The notes beneath the pieces were generated by a model. It was not told the origin of the DNA and did no database searches. It was given only the letters and a program-made list of their open reading frames with translations. A program made the translations under genes and the position numbers. Below are positions 56,815 to 64,000 of a stretch of DNA of 64,000 nucleotides, piece after piece (position 1 is the first letter of the stretch; every line of letters starts with the position of its first letter). The stretch comes from Diphasiastrum complanatum (taxonomy: Eukaryota; Streptophyta; Lycopodiopsida; Lycopodiales; Lycopodiaceae), in assembly GCA_029204225.1 (NCBI GenBank), contig MU832159.1, positions 20,342 through 84,341 on the forward strand. The letters are read 5' to 3'.

Positions 56815-58735
56815 GATCATAGTTACACAAAAGGGACCTCAGCCGCGGGCTGAGCCTGAAGCATTTGAGCCTTCTTTCTGATTCTTCCAAGGATGGACTT
56901 TTTTGATGGTCTAGAATTTGTGCTAAGTTTATGAATGATAGATGAATATCTATATTATCAAAATTGAAGCTCCAAGATAGATAAGAAAGGTCCACCAAAT
57001 GACGCATTGAATGGTTGTAGGAACTGCTACCAAATAGTGCTGAGAATGGACAACAAAATAGAGCTTCAAAAGATGCACATATGCTGAACATGGGCGGAAT
57101 AGGCAATGATATGGTCCTCTAATCTCATAATAGACTGGGCATCTGAATAAGAGGTGATACTCAAACACTACTTCAGATAGAGAGCGTAATTGGCATATCC
57201 TCTTTTCCCGGGGGGTACCCTGGAAGCGTCCAGTCTCAATGTCAAGCTGATGTGATGAAACACAGACCTGGCCTAATAAGAATCTCAAACCATGAGACAA
57301 TCCTAAGTCTAGGTAGCGTGATAGAATAGGGAACTGTATCCAGCTCCCAAAAATGGGTCTTATAGTGGTCAAGTTTAACCCCTAACTGGTCCTGCCATGC
57401 TCGCATAAGATATGCTTGATATAGGAAACAAAACGTCTGATGTAGTAATGAGTGCCTGCTGGAAGGTCCATGATAGAAATGCCAAGTGTGTCAAGTAAAT
57501 AAGAGGCCTGAGAGAACCAGGATAGTCTATAACCTTGACAATGAAGGCGTGTGACGAAGTGAGTGCTGCCTGTGTGTATCTTTGCTCATCCATGGGAAAT
57601 GCCGTGATTCGTATATGTGATAAGTCGGAAGATGGCATCAAGCTGTATAGGTGGGACTGCAAACTCAGCTAGAATGATCTGATGTGGGACAGAGGGCTTA
57701 GCTCGTATCATACATGACAACATAAGGATCTGCAACGTGAGATATTGGTTGAATATGATGAAGTGAGACCTGTGCACCATGCCTCTACTATGTATAATGC
57801 ATGGGGGTACAATGTTATAAAAAAGCCAACACCTACGCCAGGAATCTCGAATAAACTTTCGAAAATAGAACCTCTCTAACTGGACAAGGGAGGTTTGTCG
57901 CTTCTCAAGTCTAGTTGTAGTTGCTTGTCTCATACCAACTATAGGACCAGTAAAAAGAACCTGTAAATAAGTTTAAGTTGATACCACCTCCAATGGCTGT
58001 CCATCAAAGATAAGCTCTTGTCGCAGCATGAAGGCCCTGGATGTAGTGAAGACCATAATCTTGGTCTTCGTAGTATTAACCCCCAAACCCCATTTGGAGC
58101 AAAAAGCATGAAGATTGTCTAACTATTGCTGGAGGCCCTCTCTAGTAGTGGAGACTAGAGCCACATCATTTGCATAAAGTAGGATAGCAATTAGAATATC
58201 CCCAAGACTGCATCTTGTACCCCCACACTTCTTAATGACTCTCTCAAGCTCATGAATATATAATCCAAATAAGGTGGGGGAGAGGGAGGAACCCTACTTC
58301 ACCCTAATGGTACTCCAAACATGCTCTGATATGCCCATGTCAAAAGCAGTCAAGAAGAGGAGGTGGAGAACGAGGGATGAATTCACGCCAAAAGGCGCTT
58401 GTGGAGGAACTGAATAAGGAATCGACAAGGCGTTTCCCTTCCTGTTCTTTGCAGGCATGCTTTTTACATCGGTGTGTACGATGAAGAGAGTGGCAAGCAG
58501 TATGAAGAGCAAGTGATTTATGTAGGCGACCATGGACAACGTGGAGATGTAAGGAACGACACTCATTGTCAAACCAGGGAGGTCGAATAGGATAAAATGA
58601 TTTGGTGGGTGTCGCTAGGGTTTTGATGGAAAGGATAATGAGGCAGGCTATTGGAGGAGGTATGTGCTGCTGAAGTCGTCGATGGAGTTGTCTGTAAGAT
58701 ATGTGATCCCTTATGGCATGAACCACGGCTCTGGG
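56815..58735 (-). mobile_element. L1-like LINE ORF2, internally deleted, antisense
   Basis: The minus strand begins with the endonuclease-RT linker ('RRTTHIQMVPRAVVHAIRDH', 'PPWFDNECRSLHLHV', 58735-58540). At about 58335 it jumps to the RT block '[20 protein letters not shown]', then 'ILIAILLYANDVALV' (YADD changed to YAND, 58185-58150), 'TTKTKIMVFTTSRAF' and the thumb, and ends with '[20 protein letters not shown]' (about 57130). RT blocks A-B are deleted. The YAND change removes a catalytic Asp. No 3' hairpin or tail is seen before about 56815. Confidence 0.75.
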
Positions 58736-59629
58736 AACCATTTGAATATGAGTAGTACGTCGTCTCTGGTTTCCATTTGCCCTTGCGTCCCCAAGGTTGC
58801 TGACCACCTGTACCGACTACCGCAGAAGGATCCGGGCCTGTTTTTCCATCTTCATACAAAGCCATCTATATGGCTCCTTGCAAATCATGAGATTGCTCCT
58901 TCTGCACAAAAGGGCGAATACTCTCTCGAAGTCCCTCCACAAAGTGAAATACTTGCATGTACATAGGAACTTCCTGAGGAATGCATAACAAAGCCTCTCG
59001 GTACTTGTTTGCATAATCCTGCACGCTCAAGTTACCCTGCTTCAAACAAATCCATTGCTGCGTGGCTCTATTATTTTCATCCATAGGCACCCAATTTTGC
59101 GTAAACATTTGCCAGGATGCCTCCCATGTGGTTGGAACTAAGTCATCCTTTTCCATGTTCCTCCACCACCTTTGTGCTGACTCTTGAAAACGATATGTGG
59201 CTTCAACAATCATCTCAGTTTCATCGTCTATGCCACACATCTGAAACACTTTCTCTCATTTTTGCAACCAATTCTCAACGGCATCTGTGGTCCTCATAGA
59301 TACTGCTCGAGCAAATTTCGGAGGTTTTAGATCCTGATAGTAGGTAGCTTCCTCTTTCGAAACCCCAACTCAGCTTCATGGCCCGTTGACAATTTCCTTT
59401 TTGCTTCCATTGCCGTACCACTGACTCTCTCTGGAACACTAGCCCCTTTACCTTTGAGTTGCTCCAAAATCAGCTTAAGAATCTCTTCGATAGCATCCAC
59501 CTTGGAACATACTGTATCTAATCTCCGCGAATCTTGACTGGTGTTGCTTGCGGATGCCATAGCAGAAGAATAGGTAGTAGAAGCAAAGTAACTGACAGAT
59601 TTGAAAAATACTGAGTATTGAAGAACCAC
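58736..59629 (-). pseudogene. Ty3/gypsy gag
   Basis: Minus strand: an N-terminal coiled region ('SRRLDTVCSKVDAIEEILKL'), 'TDAVENWLQK' and then the gag core 'ETEMIVEATYRFQESAQRWW' and 'TWEASWQMFTQNWVPMDENN' and 'MYMQVFHFVEGLRESIRPFV'. A stop near 59258 separates the two halves. It is truncated by the LINE at about 58736. The minus-strand primer site TTTGGTATCAAAGCAG lies at about 59772-59757. Confidence 0.75.
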
Positions 59630-59756
59630 CGTAGGGCTTCAATCTGCTATCTTATGGGCTCCAAATCTGCCAACAGATCACCTATAGTAGAGCGTTGCAC
59701 CAAACCCTAATTGAAGATGCCAATGATCCCAAATCCCACACAAGTCTCAAAAGCAA

Positions 59757-60005
59757 CTGCTTTGATACCAAATATTGCACACAAGCTCTCAAAACCCTAA
59801 GCAAATACATAGGATTACCCAGCAATTTCGTCACTTTGTTAATCTCAAGCATCTAGCCATAGTGAAATCCATGTCACCATAAAAAATGAGATAGATGCTA
59901 TGATCCTCCTCCAACATGAAGTAGAACAGGTGAAGATGAGTATCAAACCTGATCTTTGTTGCCCCTGCGAGTCCTTTCCAATCCTCAATAAGCACACACC
60001 AGATT
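59757..60005 (-). repeat. Gypsy primer site and 5' LTR (approximate)
   Basis: TGGTATCAAAGC on the minus strand, with an LTR edge at about 59776 (minus-strand ..GTGTGCA). The outer end is set only by the copia gag relic at 60008. Confidence 0.4.
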
Positions 60006-60007
60006 AC

Positions 60008-60436
60008 TCATGCAAGACTCCCTAGTGAATAAATCATAAAAGGTAGAAGACACCTCTTCCTGACTAGCTTGCCTATCAAGCACCTCAATTCTATCCAACA
60101 TAAAATCACTACTCTTTTTATTGAACCATGTGACATTACTTTTATTGGCTCACCAAAAGAATTAGCACCATCTGCAAAATGCACACTTGAAGAGAACAAG
60201 CTTACTAGTATCATTAAACTAAGTAAAGTACACATGAGAAGAAAATGATTCTTCTTGACCGTCCTTTGAAAAATGATTTGTTCTTTGATAGCATGAGGCT
60301 CCTCCTCAATACCTAGCACAATATCCATCAAATCATTCATAGTTAGCAAGGGCTCCATCCTTACCTTTCCTATTGAGTAGTTGCTTGCATTCAACCTATC
60401 ATTGCCTTCCAACAAAAAGCCTCCTTGGTTTGCCAT
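60008..60436 (-). pseudogene. Copia gag relic
   Basis: From the ATG at 60436: 'MANQGGFLLEGNDRLNASNY', '[20 protein letters not shown]', then a changed or degraded tail. It is related to the gag at 27.3-27.6 kb. Associated primer site and LTR lie at 61203-61851. About 0.77 kb of non-coding leader separates them. Confidence 0.65.
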
Positions 60437-61202
60437 GTTGAAGAAGCTTGATTCTCCTTGATCCTTGATAGATATCTGAATGTGACCCGTTCTTTTGCAC
60501 ACTAGCACTCACTTCAAACCTTAAAAGTGGATCAATAGATCTAGAACACCTTACTTTTATCACAATCATGAACCTAGTTGACTAGCATGCTAAAAATGGG
60601 CAAATTTTGCTCTCAAAGTAGAACAAAACTAAATGGACAGAAATAGAACCCAACCAAGTGTTCTCTAACAATCTTGAATGCTTAAATGAACATATCAAAT
60701 CATGAGACAAGAGATCCCATTAAATCTTGAAAGGTACTACTACAATCTTTCCTTGAATGCCAAAACTAGTCGCTAGAAATCTTGGCAATGTCACACCAAA
60801 CTACAAAAGTTTGAAGACATGATTTCTAATCCACATCCACTCAATTAGGTACTATAGAAATGCATAAGGAACAGATCCAAACCTGCATTTAAGAAGAAAC
60901 TCCCTAATTTGATGTTTTGGACTCAAATCACTCACAAATTATCAACCTAGCTCAAGAATTGTTGCCTTGTGGAATGTTAAGCCATCTACACTTTAGATGC
61001 TCCCAAAACATTAGATGCATAAGAGTATGAACAAAATATTCTAACTCCACAAGACAGAATTCACAAAGAATTTAGATCTCCAAGCATTCTTGCTTCCCAA
61101 ACATGTATATGACACCAAAATTGGTGACTAGCTTCATCAATGAGAGGCTAGAGCACTAGCTCCCTCCAAACTTGATCATAACATGCATTTTGGTCAACAC
61201 TA

Positions 61203-61851
61203 AGCTTTGATACCATGTGAAATAATTAACCATTCTATTTGATTGATCTATGACCCACGTGATAGCACAAACAATTTTACACATGGTTAGGCAAGAGCAC
61301 TTGCAAAATTGCATGAAATGTAGATATAACCAACATGAATGTCATAACCCGAGAATGAAACATAAATAAAGCTTCAGATCTATTCCATAAGGGCCGAAAT
61401 GATTCATAACTCGTAACTATGCGTAGATCATTACACTATCCACAATCTAGCACAATCTCACAAGAAGAGAGAGAGAAGAGATAGAAAAATAGAGGGCGCC
61501 ACCTCTCAAGCAAACGCTCTCAATAGAACTACTAAAATCATGTACAATGACTTGCTATTTACAATAGGCTGGCCGCCCAATTGCACTTTGCCCTAATGAA
61601 TCTAAGCCGTCCAAAATTGAAGCTTATCCACTTATTTTCCTTGATCAAGATCAATTGTAATTTGACAATCTTGGCTAATTTCAAGGATTTAGGTTTCTCC
61701 TACACTTCAGACCAATAAGGGACAATGGTTCATACCTCCCTTGACATTTATACACGTGCTAAAAGTGTGGGAAACTTTAAATGAGCAATTAGAACTCACC
61801 TAATAGTTTTAGGCCTCAAAATAGTCAAGTTGCAAATTGCTAGTTTTCACA
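61203..61851 (-). repeat. Copia 5' LTR and primer site
   Basis: Minus-strand TGGTATCAAAGC (61215-61204) adjoins an LTR whose + strand starts TGTGAAATAATT (61216) and plausibly ends TTTTCACA (61851), about 636 bp. The outer limit is inferred from the inverted TGTGAAA/TTTCACA ends. Confidence 0.5.
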
Positions 61852-62009
61852 AGGTGTTGGGTGCTTTTACTAGATTTGGAGACGTCATTTAGGAAATTTG
61901 CTTTAAAGCTGCTTGTTCATTATTGGCATAGAGACTTGATGCCAAAGTCTATAAGCATGTAGTGTGCCCTAGTCCATTTGTAATGGGACATTTTTCGAGT
62001 TATCTCACC

Positions 62010-62466
62010 AAGTTATGGACTCGGCTCATTACATTCGCCACGTCCATTTACATTTACTTTACTTTATGCATAAGTAGGCCTTGGGCCCTTTTTTATTCAT
62101 TAGTGACACTTAGACTATATGGTTGGCCTTTGGCCTTATTATTCATTATTAGGCCATTTGGACGTATTACTGGAGAGTGGGGGCCTTCTTGGAGGGCGCA
62201 CTATTTTCCCTCCCAGTTGGGCCCTAGCCACCGGAAGCTTCCTTTTAGGGCTTCCTCTTGGCTATAAGTAGGGAAACTGTGTCATTTGTTATTCAGCTGA
62301 TGATATTGATGTCTCTCTTTAGCCTCCTTAATCTCTCTCTTTCCTGCTTTCTAGGGTTAAGTCTTGCTTATGTGCCGCTTTCATAGCTTAAGTCTTGCTT
62401 ATGTGATGCTTTCATAGCTTAGCTCTAGATCAGCTGTGGCTCTATTCGTAACTTAATATCAGAGCA
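62010..62466 (+). repeat. Gypsy 5' LTR and primer site
   Basis: About 443 bp, defined by its match to the reversed copy at 48801-49255. It ends CTATTCGTAAC, followed by TTAATATCAGAGC (62453-62465), an initiator-Met-type primer site. A 30-bp unit (CTTGCTTATGTG..GCTTTCATAG) is repeated at about 62363-62418. A likely TATA-containing region is GGCTATAAGTAGGG (62259-62272). Confidence 0.75.
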
Positions 62467-63128
62467 CTTTCCTGATTGCTGAATTTCAGATCTGATTTTC
62501 TGATTGGGTGCCCATTTTCCTTGCTGATTTTTCTCTCTTTGCTGAGGGCTTTCGTCTCTTTGCTTCAGCAACATTCAGCACAGTTTGGAGGAGGACCAGC
62601 TCCTATCAAAGCATTTTCCTTGGCGGAGCTTTAGCAGATAGTTAGCGGAAGTATTCCCGCTAAATTTGGCGGCCAAAAAAAAAAAAAAAATTTGGGCAGA
62701 TTATTTCCGGCGCCCAAGTTCCAACCCTCTATCACCCATTTCCAGCTTGTTTGCAGGCTCTCCAGCGCCCAATTCCTCCTCCCATTTTCAGCCCTTTCAC
62801 TTTTGTTTGCAGGTTGTCCAGCCGCTTCATACTTGTCACTTTCGTCCGTTTTTGTCTCCGTTTGTAGCCATTTTTCACACCTTGTTTGAAGGCTGTCCAT
62901 CGCCCATCCTCAACCAAATTTCACGAAATTACGACTCCGTTTGATACTCCAATTTGTCACTTGCCTCTTGGTTGTCTAGCGCATTTTTACAGCCTTCATT
63001 TTCACTTTTTTCATTTGTTGATTGTTGTCCTTTCTTAGTTGTGATAATAGTGGTTTTAATAGACGAATTTGGGGGTGACGACAAGAGTCCGCTCTCTCAA
63101 GTTTTCGTCTATTCCTTCCACTATTATT
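62467..63128 (+). other. Gypsy untranslated leader
   Basis: Non-coding leader between primer site and gag. It holds degenerate repeats of 'AGCGCCCAATTCCTCC' and 'TTTGCAGGCT(C/G)TCCAGC' type (62745-62830) and a poly-A run at 62677-62690. Confidence 0.45.
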
Positions 63129-64000
63129 ATGGCACATTCACCTACCCCGAGTGAGACTACTCAAGAAACCTTATCCGATTAGTTTCGTCGCATGGATGAG
63201 ACCCTTTCTGGCCTCGTTCTTCGCTTCGATACCGTTATGACGGGCTTTGCTACTATGCAGTCACAGATTGATTCTTTACAGCCTCATGGTCCTGGTAAAG
63301 CTCCTGTTTTTCCTTCATTTGGGACTCCCCCTCCATTTGGATTTCCATCTTCCTCTGCTAGTCAGCCTGGTGGTGGACTGTTCATTCCACCTAACCCACC
63401 TCCTGGTTTCTTTTCACGTCCCCCACTTCCTGAGCCACACTTTGCTCGAGACTTTCGTGATAGGGTACAGCTTGCTACCTTTTCCGGTTCCTCTGACGGG
63501 AACTTATTAGAGAATTGGTTTGCTAAGCTTGACACATATTTTCAGATCTACCCTAAGACTGATCCTCAGAAGATCCAGTTGGCTACTTTACATTTAGATG
63601 GACGTGCCGCCACGTGGTGGCGAGTTTATAGAGCTGATCCTGATCGGGAAGGGCTCCATGTATGGCATACTTTTCGCCGTGACCTCCGTCATGCTATGAT
63701 TGATCCTCAGTGGCTCGATCGCCAACGTGATACATTCCGTAGTCTCACTCAGACCAGTGATCTTGCTTCTTATACAGATCAGTTTATGGAGCTTTCTTAT
63801 CTTTTCACAGATCTACAGCCCACTGAGCTTATTTCTCGTTACATTGCTGGGCTTTGTGGTGCTTTACGTTATGATGTTTCTTCCTTCCGTCCTCCCACAC
63901 TTGTTGAGGCGATGTCTCTTGCCAGTACTTTACAGCATAAGTACTCTGACACCCTTCCTTCCCGCTTCTCCCGACCCCGTCCTTCTGCTTCATCTTGTCC
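63129..64000 (+). CDS. Ty3/gypsy Gag, 3' part outside window
   Basis: The open frame from ATG 63192 to the edge has no stop (269 codons). It starts with a coiled region ('MDETLSGLVLRFDTVMTGFA'), then a Pro-rich linker, then the gag core: 'VQLATFSGSSDGNLLENWFA', 'LHLDGRAATWWRVYRA' and 'LASYTDQFMELSYLFTDLQP', and ends Ser/Pro/Arg-rich. An in-frame upstream ATG at 63129 is separated from it by TAG at 63180. Either translation starts at 63192 or the TAG is a recent lesion. This is the best-preserved LTR element frame in the window. The window ends before any nucleocapsid or pol. Confidence 0.85.

Noticed and set aside
61962-62267. 101-codon frame similar to the minus-strand frame at 48986-49321
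   Set aside because: Both lie inside copies of the same LTR. Similarity is at DNA level.

Overview
This is a window of a large, repeat-rich plant nuclear genome. One host gene is visible: VPS18, the class C vacuolar tethering subunit of HOPS/CORVET, on the + strand. Fourteen consecutive exons (4427-56010) join in frame into 481 codons, with consensus GT/AG borders throughout. The 5' exons lie before the window and the C-terminal half, with its RING finger, lies after it, so most of the 64 kb is VPS18 intron. The moderate protein divergence from flowering-plant VPS18 and introns of 6-21 kb suggest a fern or another large-genome non-flowering plant. That is inference; no organellar, bacterial or viral gene set is present.

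Layout. 1-3262: two antisense L1-like LINE fragments joined at a long GA repeat. 4427-5308: VPS18 exons 1-3. 5309-26097: a 20.8-kb intron holding a coding-dead chromovirus derivative with near-identical LTRs (5437-10602), a gypsy gag/protease relic interrupted by a small LTR element (13123-15985), a LINE tail, a tRNA-like sequence fused to a TRIM element (16419-16722), an antisense gypsy RT relic, and a copia element with a perfect 5-bp target duplication nested in a LINE (18659-23471). 26098-26968: exons 4-6. 27-33 kb: copia, LINE and hAT relics, including a LINE-copia chimera. 33449-35217: exons 7-9. 35218-45136: an intron with a nearly intact hAT transposon (37948-43075; about 1,010-residue transposase from six exons, with one stop and one frameshift) and a related 314-bp MITE (44649-44962). 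45137-45300: exon 10. 45301-54802: an intron with LTR, LINE, copia and hAT fragments. 54803-56010: exons 11-14. 56011-64000: an antisense LINE, antisense gypsy and copia gag relics, and the 5' LTR and gag of a better-preserved gypsy element running off the right edge.

Features that stand out are the reconstructed VPS18 exon chain, a tandem duplication that copies a VPS18 splice donor, the shared hAT terminal motif CANNGTTGCA, a conserved hairpin just before the microsatellite tail of the LINEs, the tRNA/TRIM fusion, and a coding-dead chromovirus whose LTRs are nevertheless young. I found no wholly new biological system. All calls come from reading the sequence against remembered protein families; no database search was run.
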